Made by a program: the position numbers and the translations under genes
NCBI RefSeq assembly: GCF_904846715.1
Contig: NZ_CAJHBU010000008.1
Span: 86,751 to 150,750 of the forward strand
Length of the DNA: 64,000 nucleotides
Direction of reading: 5' to 3'
DNA from: Psychrobacter vallis
Lineage (GTDB): Bacteria > Pseudomonadota > Gammaproteobacteria > Pseudomonadales > Moraxellaceae
Notes under the pieces: model-generated
The model's input: the letters and a program-made list of their open reading frames with translations, nothing else
Told to the model about the DNA's origin: nothing
Databases searched by the model: none
In this document: positions 1 to 9,142 of the stretch, piece by piece
How the letters are laid out: each line of letters starts with the position of its first letter
Numbering within the stretch: the first letter of the stretch is position 1

Positions 1-67
1 TAGCCATACGCTCAACATCCTACTACTTCTTCTTATTTTTTATCGTTGATAAGGTTACGCTTTATTT

Positions 68-1786
68 ATGAAAGCCAGTCAATTTTTATTTGCTACCCTA
101 AAAGAAACCCCAAATGATGCCGATATCGCTTCAAGCCAATTGATGGTGCGTGCCGGTCTTATTCGTAAGATTGCTTCTGGATTATATATCTGGTTGCCTA
201 TGGGGCTGCGCGTTTTACAAAAGGTCGAACGCATTGTTCGTGAAGAGATGCAAAATGTGGGTGCACAAGAAGTACTTATGCCGATGACACAACCTGCAGA
301 GCTTTGGCAGACGACGGGACGTTTTGACGATTATGGCCCTGAGCTGTTGCGCTTTAAAGACCGTCATGATCGTGATTTTGTGCTGGGCCCCACTCATGAG
401 GAAGTCATCACTAATCTAGCCCAAGGCGAACTTCGTAGTTATAAACAGCTACCCATCACTTTTTTCCAAATTCAAGGCAAGTTCCGTGATGAGATTCGTC
501 CACGTTTTGGTGTGATGCGCGCTCGTGAATTTACGATGAAAGATGCCTATTCATTTCATGTTGATCAAACGTCATTGGCCAAAACCTATCACGATATGTA
601 TGAAGCTTATACTCGCATCTTTACCCGCTTGGGTCTGGATTTCCGTGCAGTACAAGCGGATACAGGTTCTATTGGTGGCTTTGCGTCCCATGAGTTTCAT
701 GTGTTGGCAGATAGCGGTGAGGATGACATTGCCTTCTCAGACTCATCTGACTATGCTGCCAACGTTGAGCTGGCCGAATCGGTAAGCACTGCTGAACGTC
801 AAGCGCCTAGCCGAGAACGCGAAGACGTCTTAACAGAGAACATGCCCACCTGTAAGATGGTCGCTGAGCATTTAGACATTCCTTTAGAACAAACGGTCAA
901 AACCTTGATTGTACATGGTCACACAGAAGACAATGAGCCACAACTGATTGCTATCGTCTTACGCGGTGATCACCAGCTTAACACCATCAAAGCTGAGAAA
1001 ATCGAAGAAGCCAACGTGCCATTGACCTTGGCATCTGATGAAGAATTAAAGGCTGCTGGTTTATATAAAGGCTATATCGGTGTTGACTTAGATATGCCTG
1101 TATTCGTTGATCGTTCGGCAGCCGCCTTGTCAGATTTTGTGGCTGGTGCCAATGAAGTGAACAAACACACCATTGGTTTGAACTGGGAGCGCGATGCCCG
1201 TATCACTCGCATCGTTGATGTCCGTAATGTGCAAGAAGGTGATCCATCTCCTGATGGAAAAGGCAGCCTAAAAATCAAACGCGGTATCGAAGTCGGCCAT
1301 ATTTTTCAGTTGGGTGACAAGTATTCACAAGCGATGAACTGCACGGTATCTGGTGAAGATGGCAAACCCGTCACTCTCATGATGGGTTGTTATGGTATCG
1401 GTGTTAGCCGTATTATCGCAGCGGCCATCGAGCAGAACAACGATGAAAACGGTATCATGTGGCCAAATACGCCTGCAGTCACTGACTCACTAGCGCCTTT
1501 TGAAGTGGCCATCATACCGATGAAGTCAAAAGAAGAGACCGTCATGCAAACGGCGACGGCACTGTACGAAGAGCTAAAGTCTCAAGGCATCAATGTGCTA
1601 CTCGATGATCGTAACGAGCGTCCAGGCGTTAAATTTGCGGATTTAGAATTGATCGGTATTCCACATCGTATCGTTGTCTCTGATCGCAATCTTGCCGAAG
1701 ACAAATACGAATACGTCAATCGCCGCGAAGCAGAGAAACAAATGCTCAGCCGTGAAGAGATTTTGGCAAAAGTAAGCGGTAAGTAG
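68..1786 (+). CDS. proS: Prolyl-tRNA synthetase
   Basis: Charges tRNA-Pro with proline in the cytoplasm. At 572 residues it has the length of the bacterial-type class II enzyme. The N-terminal catalytic core carries the motif-2 region [18 protein letters not shown] near residue 145, and the motif-3 region [11 protein letters not shown] lies near residue 440. Between them, at roughly residues 225-405, is the YbaK-like editing insertion typical of this type, which removes mischarged alanine. The C-terminal ~100 residues are the anticodon-binding domain. The gene stands alone, is convergent with queF and shares a bidirectional terminator with it. The start is the first ATG, with an AAGG about 14 bases upstream. 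Identification is secure. Confidence 0.98.
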   Translation: MKASQFLFATLKETPNDADIASSQLMVRAGLIRKIASGLYIWLPMGLRVLQKVERIVREEMQNVGAQEVLMPMTQPAELWQTTGRFDDYGPELLRFKDRHDRDFVLGPTHEEVITNLAQGELRSYKQLPITFFQIQGKFRDEIRPRFGVMRAREFTMKDAYSFHVDQTSLAKTYHDMYEAYTRIFTRLGLDFRAVQADTGSIGGFASHEFHVLADSGEDDIAFSDSSDYAANVELAESVSTAERQAPSREREDVLTENMPTCKMVAEHLDIPLEQTVKTLIVHGHTEDNEPQLIAIVLRGDHQLNTIKAEKIEEANVPLTLASDEELKAAGLYKGYIGVDLDMPVFVDRSAAALSDFVAGANEVNKHTIGLNWERDARITRIVDVRNVQEGDPSPDGKGSLKIKRGIEVGHIFQLGDKYSQAMNCTVSGEDGKPVTLMMGCYGIGVSRIIAAAIEQNNDENGIMWPNTPAVTDSLAPFEVAIIPMKSKEETVMQTATALYEELKSQGINVLLDDRNERPGVKFADLELIGIPHRIVVSDRNLAEDKYEYVNRREAEKQMLSREEILAKVSGK

Positions 1787-1807
1787 TTTTATCAGTAAAG
1801 ACTGTCC

Positions 1808-1850
1808 AAAAAAAGCGCCTATCTCATCTAATAAGGTAGGCGCTTTTTTA
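1808..1850. terminator. Bidirectional terminator between proS and queF
   Basis: A GC-rich stem (AGCGCCTA / TAGGCGCT) is flanked by an A-run on one side and a T-run on the other, so it can end transcripts from both convergent genes. A near-identical left arm is reused in the terminator at 4906-4943. Confidence 0.85.
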
Positions 1851-1890
1851 TTGTTATAAGGTTGTCTGCTCAATAATATTAATGAACATC

Positions 1891-2763
1891 TTACTGCCGA
1901 ATGAGACGGCTAGGCTTAGGCAGTAAATCAATATCACTGACACGGCAAGGATTGATATCGATGCCGCCACGGCGCGTGTACCAAGCACGTACCATTAACT
2001 CACTTGGCTGATAGTATTGACTCAAATCCGCAAATATCTGCTCAACACATTGCTCATGAAAACCATTGTGCTGACGGAAACTCAATATATAACGTAGCAT
2101 GTTTGCTTCATTGACTGGTTTTTCACTCGTTATCGACACCGCCAATGTGCCCCAATCTGGCTGATTGGTCACCGGACAATTACTACGTAGCAGATTAGAG
2201 TAAAAAGCATAAGGCTGATTGCCGTCATTTACCACACTCTCACTGCGCGCTTCTGTTTCGTCATCGCTTAGTAGTGAAGCATCAGGATGCTCAGTTAATG
2301 CAACTTTTTCCGTGTTATCTGCCAGCGCACTATCAATACAAACGCCCTCAGGTTGAGCAATCAGTAGGTCTGATAAATTATCTTTTAACCCAAATAATTC
2401 AACCGTCACATCAGCTTGCACACACGCTGATAAATCTTTGGCAATCAACGTCTCTACGTCTTCCCAACTGGCAAATTCAGTAAAATTAACACTGTTTAGA
2501 TATAGTTTAAGCGACTTTGATTCGACGATAAATGGTGAGCTGGCCGGAATACTAAAGCGCGCAATGGCGACTTGAGAGAGTCCTTGAGTGTTGAGCCAAG
2601 ACATCTCAAAAGCTTGCCACCAATCCATGCCAACCGCTAATTTATCTGCGTGCCAACCAATAACATCACGTCCCATGCTGCGCGCGATAGGATATAGCGT
2701 TTCTGCATTATACTTGGTGGGATAATCGGTGGTTTGTTCGCCTAAGATACCGTGAATACTCAT
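1891..2763 (-). CDS. queF: NADPH-dependent 7-cyano-7-deazaguanine reductase
   Basis: Reduces preQ0 to preQ1 in queuosine biosynthesis, the modified base at the wobble position of GUN-anticodon tRNAs. The 290-residue length is that of the long two-domain (E. coli-type) QueF. The substrate-thioimide cysteine sits in RSNCPVTNQPDWG near residue 195. The C-terminal part has the HNGFHEQCVEQIF stretch with conserved His and Glu. The N-terminal half keeps the SKSLKLYLNS motif of T-fold QueF proteins. An AGGAAAG ribosome-binding site precedes the ATG. It is not next to other queuosine genes in this window. Confidence 0.96.
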   Translation of the reverse strand: MSIHGILGEQTTDYPTKYNAETLYPIARSMGRDVIGWHADKLAVGMDWWQAFEMSWLNTQGLSQVAIARFSIPASSPFIVESKSLKLYLNSVNFTEFASWEDVETLIAKDLSACVQADVTVELFGLKDNLSDLLIAQPEGVCIDSALADNTEKVALTEHPDASLLSDDETEARSESVVNDGNQPYAFYSNLLRSNCPVTNQPDWGTLAVSITSEKPVNEANMLRYILSFRQHNGFHEQCVEQIFADLSQYYQPSELMVRAWYTRRGGIDINPCRVSDIDLLPKPSRLIRQ

Positions 2764-2883
2764 TTACTTTCCTAATATTAAACCGTTAAAAAATTGTGCT
2801 GCTCTGCTCTCAATGAGTTTGTGTTATCAAAAATACATTGAGGCGTTTTTTCTTTATTTATGCTATCTGTTGGACAAAACATA

Positions 2884-3690
2884 TTATAAACGCACGCGTG
2901 AGCCATTGCTCAGCAAGCGATAAGAAATGACATAAAATACCACGCAGAATGCAAAAATAGCTACCATTGAATACCAAACATTTACGTCGGAGTAGCCAAG
3001 AATACCGTAACGAAAGGCGTTGACCATATAAACAATAGGATTCAAAAGCGATATGTTTTGCCATAATGGCGATAAGTTTTCTAGCGAATAAAACACACCA
3101 CCAAGATAGGTCAACGGTGTTAGCACAAAGCTTGGAACGATAGAGATATCATCAAATGAGCGGGCAAACACTGCATTAATAAAGCCGCCAAGTGAAAATA
3201 AGATAGATGTACCAAGTACCGTAAATATTGTCACAAATAAATGCTCAATACCCAAATCAGTAAAAAATAACGCTACTATCGAGACAATAATACCAATGGC
3301 CAAGCCGCGAAAGATACCACCACTGATGTATCCCATCAAAATAGCATGCTTGGAGACAGGTGAGACCAAAAGCTCCTCGATACTGGATGTAAATTTGGCA
3401 CTAAAAAAGCTTGAGACCACATTGGAGTAACTGTTAGTGATGATCGACATCATAATCAAACCAGGTACGATAAATTGCATGTACGGCACTCCGCCCATCT
3501 CACCCACACGCGAGCCAATCATCTTACCGAAAATAACGAAATAGAGGCTCATGGTGATGACTGGTGGAAGCAATGTCTGTGGCCAAATACGCAAAATCCG
3601 GCGAATCTCTTTAAACCAAATGGTGCGAAACGCGATCCACTTCTTATTCCATGACATGGTTTTATTATGATCGATCATTTCCTGACTCAT
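2884..3690 (-). CDS. yadH: ABC-2 type transporter permease, YadH-like
   Basis: Membrane subunit of an ABC exporter with about six transmembrane segments over 268 residues. The stretch around residues 35-80 (LPPVITMSLYFVIFG, then YMQFIVPGLIMMS) and FVLTPLTYLGGVFYSL near residue 185 match what I remember of E. coli YadH closely. The start overlaps the stop of the upstream ATPase gene by four bases (ATGA), so the two are translationally coupled. An AAGGAGG site lies about 8 bases before the ATG. The substrate is unknown for this family. Confidence 0.92.
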   Translation of the reverse strand: MSQEMIDHNKTMSWNKKWIAFRTIWFKEIRRILRIWPQTLLPPVITMSLYFVIFGKMIGSRVGEMGGVPYMQFIVPGLIMMSIITNSYSNVVSSFFSAKFTSSIEELLVSPVSKHAILMGYISGGIFRGLAIGIIVSIVALFFTDLGIEHLFVTIFTVLGTSILFSLGGFINAVFARSFDDISIVPSFVLTPLTYLGGVFYSLENLSPLWQNISLLNPIVYMVNAFRYGILGYSDVNVWYSMVAIFAFCVVFYVISYRLLSNGSRVRL

Positions 3691-4649
3691 AACCCCGCCT
3701 CCTTCATGCTGTCTGTACTTTGAATATTTTTATCTACTAAACGCATAAACAACTCTTCTAATCGATTGGCCTTATTACGCATACTAGCCACGGTAATGCC
3801 TTGCTCAGACAGCTGATTGAAGACATCATTTAACGATTCACCTTCAGTCAGCGTAACTTCAAGTGTCTGGTTATCTGGCTGAAAAACGTCTGTCACACCT
3901 GTCAAAGCTAACTGACGCATGAGCGGTGTATCTAGATCGAAAACAAACGTCTCAACCGATAGCTGTGCCAGCAAGTCTTTCATTTCTGTATTGATACGAA
4001 TCTCACCATGATCCAAAATCGCAATGCGTTTACACAGCTGCTCGGCTTCCTCAAGATAATGAGTGGTCAAAATAATCGTGGTGTTTTCTTCAATATTAAT
4101 TTGCTGCATAAACTCCCACATAGAGCGGCGCAGCTCGATATCGACCCCAGCTGTTGGCTCATCCAAAATCAACAACTTTGGTTTATGAATCAACGCACGC
4201 GCAATCATCAAACGGCGTTTCATACCACCGGATAACTCACGCGACTTACTATCGCGCTTATCCCACAGACCAAGCGCTGTTAATAATCTCTTTGCTCGTG
4301 GTCGTGCTTCTTTGGCAGGAATACCAAAATAGCCCGCTTGAGTAATCAAGATATCTTCGACTTTTTCAAACATATTAAAATTAAACTCTTGTGGTACAAC
4401 CCCAAGGTATTGTTTGGCAATCGAAGGATTCTCTAGCAAGTCTGTGCCAAAAATATGCACGCTGCCTGTGGTAGGTTTGAATAGTGAACTGATGATGCCA
4501 ATCATCGTAGATTTACCGGCACCATTGGGACCAAGTAACGCAAAAAACCCGCCTTGCGGGACGGTTAAGCTGACATCTTTTAGTGCCGAAAACCCGTTGT
4601 CATAGGTTTTGGATAAATTTTGGATAGTAAGGGCTGGTACTTCAGACAT
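3687..4649 (-). CDS. yadG: ABC transporter ATP-binding protein, YadG-like
   Basis: Nucleotide-binding subunit partnering the downstream YadH-like permease. Walker A (GPNGAGKST), the signature LSGGMKRRL, Walker B (LLILDEPTAGVD) and the H-loop (TTHYLEEAEQL) are all present. A C-terminal ~80-residue extension is typical of the YadG/NodI/DrrA group. A reading frame extends 15 codons further upstream, but the ATG at 4649 has an AGAGGT site at good spacing and gives the usual N-terminus, so I start there (320 aa). Confidence 0.92.
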   Translation of the reverse strand: MSEVPALTIQNLSKTYDNGFSALKDVSLTVPQGGFFALLGPNGAGKSTMIGIISSLFKPTTGSVHIFGTDLLENPSIAKQYLGVVPQEFNFNMFEKVEDILITQAGYFGIPAKEARPRAKRLLTALGLWDKRDSKSRELSGGMKRRLMIARALIHKPKLLILDEPTAGVDIELRRSMWEFMQQINIEENTTIILTTHYLEEAEQLCKRIAILDHGEIRINTEMKDLLAQLSVETFVFDLDTPLMRQLALTGVTDVFQPDNQTLEVTLTEGESLNDVFNQLSEQGITVASMRNKANRLEELFMRLVDKNIQSTDSMKEAGL

Positions 4650-4680
4650 GAATACCTCTTTATTTGTGATGAATTTACAT

Positions 4681-4790
4681 AATACCAATTCCAAAAAACC
4701 TGCTTCGCTATGGCAAACTTGCTCAGTCTATAAATATAGTCCTTGCACTCGTTTTCCTTGCTACTCAAATTTTTGAAAAGGTTATAAGAA
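4681..4790 (+). repeat. 110-bp intergenic repeat, family B, copy 1
   Basis: This stretch upstream of yadG matches 48848-48957 along its length. Both begin ATACCAAT-CCAAAAAA, both contain a CTCAGT/CTGAGT core, and both end with ACTCGTTTTCCTTGCTACTCAA followed by TTTTGAAAA. The second half also resembles the inner part of the 108-bp elements at 32489 and 34888. No open reading frame is supported here. Confidence 0.6.
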
Positions 4791-4905
4791 CGTTGTTAGA
4801 AAATAAGTATATAGAAGAGACGATATAATCTGATGAAATGAGGCTATGACTGGTGAATTTCAACTGCGATGTTTTAGAAGCACTATATTGATAATACTGA
4901 TGATT

Positions 4906-4943
4906 AAAAAAGCGCCTATCTCATTACATGAAATAGGCGCTTT
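4906..4943 (-). terminator. Terminator of the cytochrome c5-like gene
   Basis: On the minus strand the stem AAAGCGCCTAT / ATAGGCGCTTT is followed by a run of T, 47 bases after the cytochrome stop codon. Between it and repeat B1 (4791-4905) I see nothing recognisable. Confidence 0.8.
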
Positions 4944-4989
4944 ACAGATATATGTATCGTAAAAATCTTAGCAAAACACTTGATAAAAA

Positions 4990-5658
4990 CTAGCTGGCTT
5001 CATCAACCATATAATCTACTGCATTTTGGACTTCTTCATCAGGAATATCAGCACCACCCTTTGCAGGCATGGCATTGAAACCATTGATAGCATGTGTATA
5101 TAAGGTCTCTTTACCTTTTGCTATACGTGGTCCCCATGCACCAGCGTCACCCAATATTGGTGAACCAAGTAACCCTGCGGCATGACAAGTCTGGCACACA
5201 GCATTGTACACGGCTTTACCCTCACGAGGACCGTCACCAGCTGCTGGACCAGCTGCGCGTGCCGTTACATCACAAACCTCATCCTCTTCAAAGCACACTT
5301 TAGCAACAGGCTGAATGCGAGCAATCAAGTTAGGATATAGAGCGATCAGCTTTTGCACTTGTGGTGTGTCTTGCGGAATTGGCTCTTCTTCAGCAGCAGG
5401 CGCTGCAGCGGCAGTTTCTGCAGACGCAGCCCCATCTACTGGTGCGGTGGCATCAGCATCAGCTGGCGCATTGCCTGTGGTATCTGCAGCAGCTTTGGTC
5501 TCATCACCCACTTTTTGAGGAACATTTTCTACCACTTCCTGCGCTTCTGCGACATCAGTAACGGTTACAGGAGTCACTGCGACATCTTCAGCTTGGCTCA
5601 CCGCGATACTAGCGATTCCTAGAATGGCAGCTGCCGATAACATAACTACTTTTCTCAT
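4990..5658 (-). CDS. Cytochrome c5-like periplasmic c-type cytochrome
   Basis: A soluble or loosely attached monohaem electron carrier exported to the periplasm. Residues 1-23 form a signal peptide ending SQA. A ~70-residue Ala/Thr/Pro-rich linker follows. The C-terminal ~90 residues are the cytochrome domain, with the haem site CQTCH near residue 157, a likely axial Met in FNAMPAKGG near residue 200, and the terminal helix EEVQNAVDYMV typical of cytochrome c5. A second cysteine pair (CFEEDEVC) before the haem site could form a disulfide. The linker makes it longer than a classic c5. Its electron partners are not in the window. Confidence 0.85.
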   Translation of the reverse strand: MRKVVMLSAAAILGIASIAVSQAEDVAVTPVTVTDVAEAQEVVENVPQKVGDETKAAADTTGNAPADADATAPVDGAASAETAAAAPAAEEEPIPQDTPQVQKLIALYPNLIARIQPVAKVCFEEDEVCDVTARAAGPAAGDGPREGKAVYNAVCQTCHAAGLLGSPILGDAGAWGPRIAKGKETLYTHAINGFNAMPAKGGADIPDEEVQNAVDYMVDEAS

Positions 5659-6020
5659 TCGTCACGTTCTCTTATTACGTATACAAAGGCTTGCACGGCT
5701 CAGACATTCTGTCTGTCCTCCTTTGATGACCTCTCATCATCAATAGCAAACAGCCATCCCGCGTGCCAGCACACTTGTAATCGGTGATTATAAATATGAA
5801 TTCTCCCTGACATTATAAGGGAAAAGGCAGGTAAATTGCCATGCCTGATTAATGACTATCCTGTTTTTTCTTAAAAAACATCAATCACAGCCTTCATCCA
5901 TTGGCTTTATGACTTTTATTTGTTAGACTAAGCGGTCTTTATTTTTCGATACTCATACTGCTTACAACGCTCGTTTAAGCACGGTATTGATTAATAAGGT
6001 ATGCAATCAATTGTCATAAC
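5659..6020. other. Intergenic region upstream of the cytochrome gene and tRNA-Arg
   Basis: About 360 bases with no supported reading frame. It must contain the promoters of the minus-strand cytochrome gene and the plus-strand tRNA, but I cannot assign boxes with confidence. Confidence 0.5.
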
Positions 6021-6097
6021 GCGCTCGTAGCTCAGTTGGATAGAGTATCGGTCTCCGAAGCCGAGGGTCGTGGGTTCGATTCCCGCCGAGCGCACCA
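6021..6097 (+). tRNA. tRNA-Arg (anticodon CCG)
   Basis: A 77-base cloverleaf can be folded. The acceptor stem GCGCTCG pairs with CGAGCGC, and the D-arm starts at GCTC. The anticodon stem TCGGT/GCCGA closes the loop CTCCGAA, giving anticodon CCG for CGG codons. The T-arm is GTGGG-TTCGATT-CCCGC. The genome encodes the 3' CCA. No second tRNA gene is adjacent. Confidence 0.97.
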
Positions 6098-6176
6098 ATA
6101 ATCCGCATTTACTCTTTCCTAGTACTACCTAATATCTCTAACGCCTTCTACAGTTCTTATGCCTGTTTCTAACCAA

Positions 6177-6995
6177 TTAACCAAATTGAAAAGCGGATAA
6201 TTGCGTTTTGAGTACGTGCTGAGAATAAACTCTCTTACCTTGATCATTTCCTGCGGCCCCTACTGCAACCATTACAGGCAGTAAATGCTCTTCTGCGCCT
6301 AGTGGGTGCGCATCCAAAGCATGGGGCGCTTGTGACCAATCAGAGAGCGCCGTAAATCGCTCACTTGGATCAGCTTCGACCGCTTCGGTTAACCACTCAT
6401 CAAACTTCTCTGAGGGGACGGTAAAGTTTGCATCGCCATAGCCGCGCATATTGTGAAAACTCATGCCGCTACCAATGATCAACACGCCTTCTTCACGCAA
6501 AGATGCCAGTGTTTTGCCTGCCATTAGATGCGCTTTAGGGTCGAGATCTCGACGTAATGACAACTGTACTACCGGAATATCCGCATTAGGAAACATCATT
6601 TTTAGCGGAATGAATACCCCATGATCAAAACCTCTTATCGCATCTTGCTCATTGTCTAAACCTGCATTCGTCAGCAACTCACTGATTTGCTCGGCCAATA
6701 CTGGTGCGCCTAGTGCTGGATAAGTCAGTTCGTAAGTATGCTTAGGAAATCTAGAATAATCATAAATCAGCTCTGGTTGCTTGGCAGCAGTGATACTAAA
6801 CACAGGTGTTTGCCAATGCGCGCTGATTATCATAATAGCCTTGGGTTGCTGTGGTAAACGACTAGAAATGCTTTGTAAAAACTCTGCCATTTTTTCCCAA
6901 GTGTCAGTAGGCTGCCAATCCATAAAAAAGCAAGGTCCGGCGCCATGAGGTACAAAGAATACGGGCTGCGTGATTGAAATTGATTCAGAATTCAT
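6177..6995 (-). CDS. Extradiol ring-cleavage dioxygenase, YgiD/DODA family (copy 1)
   Basis: A 272-residue class III (LigB-like) dioxygenase related to E. coli YgiD and plant DOPA 4,5-dioxygenase. These are metal enzymes that open catechol rings such as DOPA. Candidate metal-binding histidines lie in FVPHGAGP near residue 17, ISAHWQ near residue 57, FDHGVFIPL near residue 124 and SFHNMRG near residue 180. The C-terminal DAHPLGAEEHLLPVMVAVG block is also typical. A GAGG site lies about 9 bases before the ATG. A more distant paralogue is encoded at 54209-55099. The physiological substrate is not visible from context. Confidence 0.88.
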   Translation of the reverse strand: MNSESISITQPVFFVPHGAGPCFFMDWQPTDTWEKMAEFLQSISSRLPQQPKAIMIISAHWQTPVFSITAAKQPELIYDYSRFPKHTYELTYPALGAPVLAEQISELLTNAGLDNEQDAIRGFDHGVFIPLKMMFPNADIPVVQLSLRRDLDPKAHLMAGKTLASLREEGVLIIGSGMSFHNMRGYGDANFTVPSEKFDEWLTEAVEADPSERFTALSDWSQAPHALDAHPLGAEEHLLPVMVAVGAAGNDQGKRVYSQHVLKTQLSAFQFG

Positions 6996-7097
6996 GGGCT
7001 TTTACCTCATTATTTATAATAAGAGCAACAGATAGGATGACGATAGACGTCGCTATTTGGTATCAAAAGACAATCTACTGATCGCTTGCCGCCTTTG

Positions 7098-7550
7098 TTA
7101 AATGTGGTTTGATTTTTCTGATAACGCTTTATCTATACTCAAGTAACCGCCACCTTGTATCGTTAAAGAAACCAAAGCCACCATCAAAGTCAATGCATAT
7201 TCATAGCCACCATTGTCAGCGAATAGTCCGTTACTGATATGAACAGAAAAAATAGCAACCAACATCGTAAAAGCGGCCACCAGTGCGGCAGGACGAGTCA
7301 GCACACCCAATACTAAAGCGATGCCACCAAAGAACTCTGCGCTGCCTGCTAATATAGCCATCAAATAACCAGGTTCCATACCAATACTGCTTAACCAACC
7401 AGCAGTGCCTGCTAAGCCACCACCGTCAAACCAACCAAACAGCTTCTGAGCACCATGAGCCATTAAAATCAGACCTACTGGCACACGGAGGATTAAGGCT
7501 GCATAGCCTGCTTTTGATTCTAGAATTTTATTTAATAATGAGGTGTTCAT
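7098..7550 (-). CDS. DoxX family membrane protein
   Basis: A 150-residue inner-membrane protein with four hydrophobic segments (about residues 17-35, 60-82, 88-105 and 115-135). It contains the DoxX hallmarks RVPVGLILMAHGAQKLFGWF, GTAGWLSSIGM and AGSAEFFGGIALVLGVLTRPAA. DoxX relatives are often paired with redox or catechol-related enzymes, and here the next gene downstream on the same strand is the YgiD-type dioxygenase, about 100 bases away. A GGAGT site precedes the ATG. Exact function is unknown. Confidence 0.9.
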   Translation of the reverse strand: MNTSLLNKILESKAGYAALILRVPVGLILMAHGAQKLFGWFDGGGLAGTAGWLSSIGMEPGYLMAILAGSAEFFGGIALVLGVLTRPAALVAAFTMLVAIFSVHISNGLFADNGGYEYALTLMVALVSLTIQGGGYLSIDKALSEKSNHI

Positions 7551-7721
7551 TTTTGATTACTCCGTAACGTTGGATTCAAGTACAAGGGTTAAGGGTTAGC
7601 CATCGGGCATAAACCTACTTTACTATCAACGTTAAGAAAGAGTAAGACAGTTTATATTGAATAATTAACAACATATCATTGATAATAATGATTGAGGATA
7701 GTATTGAGTCGCAGGATAGAC

Positions 7722-7780
7722 TGTGGTCGATACTGAATAAAATAGATATATACTATTATAGGGCGAGACTGGGACAAATC
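7722..7780 (+). repeat. Left-end fragment of a 146-bp family A element
   Basis: This resembles the first ~60 bases of the elements at 48966 and 49765: a degenerate GTCGATAC-AATAAAAT start, then GCGAGACTGG-ACAAAT, after which similarity stops. It reads as a truncated copy between the DoxX gene and the small membrane protein gene. Confidence 0.5.
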
Positions 7781-7804
7781 GGAATAGGACGTTATGCCTT
7801 AACC

Positions 7805-8188
7805 CTACTCCATATCTTGCAAATTGGCCATTAATTGTGCGCGACTGGGTACACGGTGATAATTAATTACAGGCACATTTCCCAAACGACGCTGGCCTAT
7901 CGCAAGCTTTTTATCTATGGTAATCATCGCAATTTTTTTGTCTTGCTGACTGAGCAGTAAATGATTGGGTTTACGTGTGACTCTATAATTTGGAAAATAC
8001 TGTTTTAGCAACGCTGAAGTTTTTTGCAAGCCATCATGAACAGGGGCTTTTGTGTTTTTTGATGACACATTCTGAGATATCTCATCCGTTTTTACGCCGC
8101 GCGATTTTGCTAATAGCCATAAGGCTGCAATAACCACGAACAGTATGACAAGCCACCAAATTCCGTCTATCATAAGAAAGATATCCAT
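7805..8188 (-). CDS. Small membrane-anchored protein of unknown function
   Basis: I do not recognise a named family. From the ATG at 8188 the product is 127 residues, with one N-terminal transmembrane helix (WWLVILFVVIAALWLLA) and a soluble C-terminal part of about 100 residues. That part contains QKTSALLKQYFPNYRV and a hydrophobic-basic block ending in PVINYHRVPSRAQLMANL. The frame extends to 8326, but that would overlap the divergent sirtuin gene. ATG at 8173 is an alternative start, and no start has a strong ribosome-binding site. Start codons of this gene and the sirtuin lie only 19 bases apart, head to head, so their promoters must overlap the other gene. Confidence 0.65.
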   Translation of the reverse strand: MDIFLMIDGIWWLVILFVVIAALWLLAKSRGVKTDEISQNVSSKNTKAPVHDGLQKTSALLKQYFPNYRVTRKPNHLLLSQQDKKIAMITIDKKLAIGQRRLGNVPVINYHRVPSRAQLMANLQDME

Positions 8189-8207
8189 TATTAACAAGGG
8201 TTGGCTC

Positions 8208-9008
8208 ATGTTAGCAGAATTATCACCAGCGTTAATAGCAGAAGTGCAGGGTGCCGCCAAACTATTGGCCTCGAAACAGCGTATTTGTATTTTAACGGGT
8301 GCAGGGATTTCAGCAGAAAGTGGCATTCCAACTTTTCGGGATAAACAAACAGGCTTATGGCAAAATTATAGGGCGGAAGATTTGGCCACACCAGATGCTT
8401 TTGCTCGTGATCCAAAACTGGTTTGGTCGTGGTATCAGTGGCGCAGAAAGTTGGTCGCGGATAAAACACCGAATCCAGCACACGATGCCTTAGCGCAGTG
8501 GCAGCAACATGCAGAATCAACCTACCAGCAGTTAACGCTCATTACTCAAAATGTCGATAACTTACATGAGCAAGCTGGCAGTACGGTGATTCATCTGCAT
8601 GGCAATCTGTGGCACAACCGTTGTAGTCAATGTGAGGCGCCCTACCAAGACAAACCAGAAGGCGCATCTAGTAGCAAAGATATCACTAATTTTGATGAAG
8701 CATTACTCACTTGTAAGCATTGCGCTGGGTACATTCGACCGGATATCGTTTGGTTTGGGGAGACGTTGCCATTACAAGCATGGCAAACGGCAGAAGAGGC
8801 AGCTGCTCATTGTGAGGTATTTATCAGTATTGGCACATCGAGCCTCGTTTATCCTGCCGCAGGGCTGGCACAGTTAGCCAAGCAAAATGGTGCCAAAATT
8901 ATTGAAATAAACCCTGATCCCACACCAAATATCATCGTTGATATAACTTTAGCAGCAAAAGCGGGAGTGATCATGCCAGTGCTTATACAAGCAATCGCTG
9001 ATCTATAA
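8208..9008 (+). CDS. cobB: NAD-dependent protein deacylase, sirtuin (SIR2/CobB family)
   Basis: Removes acyl groups from lysines using NAD. The NAD-binding motif GAGISAESGIPTFRD starts near residue 31. TQNVDNLHEQAG and the catalytic His in IHLHGNLWHNRC lie near residues 110-135. Two zinc cysteine pairs are CSQC and CKHC. Near residue 76 the WYQWRR stretch keeps the Tyr-x-x-Arg pair that, in CobB and SIRT5, binds succinyl or malonyl groups, so a desuccinylase (class III) activity is likely. The start at 8208 is chosen because an AAGGG site precedes it; the frame is open further upstream. Confidence 0.92.
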   Translation: MLAELSPALIAEVQGAAKLLASKQRICILTGAGISAESGIPTFRDKQTGLWQNYRAEDLATPDAFARDPKLVWSWYQWRRKLVADKTPNPAHDALAQWQQHAESTYQQLTLITQNVDNLHEQAGSTVIHLHGNLWHNRCSQCEAPYQDKPEGASSSKDITNFDEALLTCKHCAGYIRPDIVWFGETLPLQAWQTAEEAAAHCEVFISIGTSSLVYPAAGLAQLAKQNGAKIIEINPDPTPNIIVDITLAAKAGVIMPVLIQAIADL

Positions 9009-9080
9009 TCATGGCTTTATGAAGAACAATAAATCAAATAAAATTCTGATTTCATTGGAGTTTTTCTATAAGACAGTAAA

Positions 9081-9114
9081 AAGGCTTAACGGTTGATATT
9101 AACCATTAAGCCTT
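9081..9114. terminator. Bidirectional terminator between the sirtuin and adenine deaminase genes
   Basis: The inverted repeat AAGGCTTAACGGTT / AACCATTAAGCCTT has a short loop, and on the minus strand it is followed by a T-run. It lies between two convergent genes. Confidence 0.8.
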
Positions 9115-9142
9115 AGCTATTAAACTACGATCTGATCAGGGC

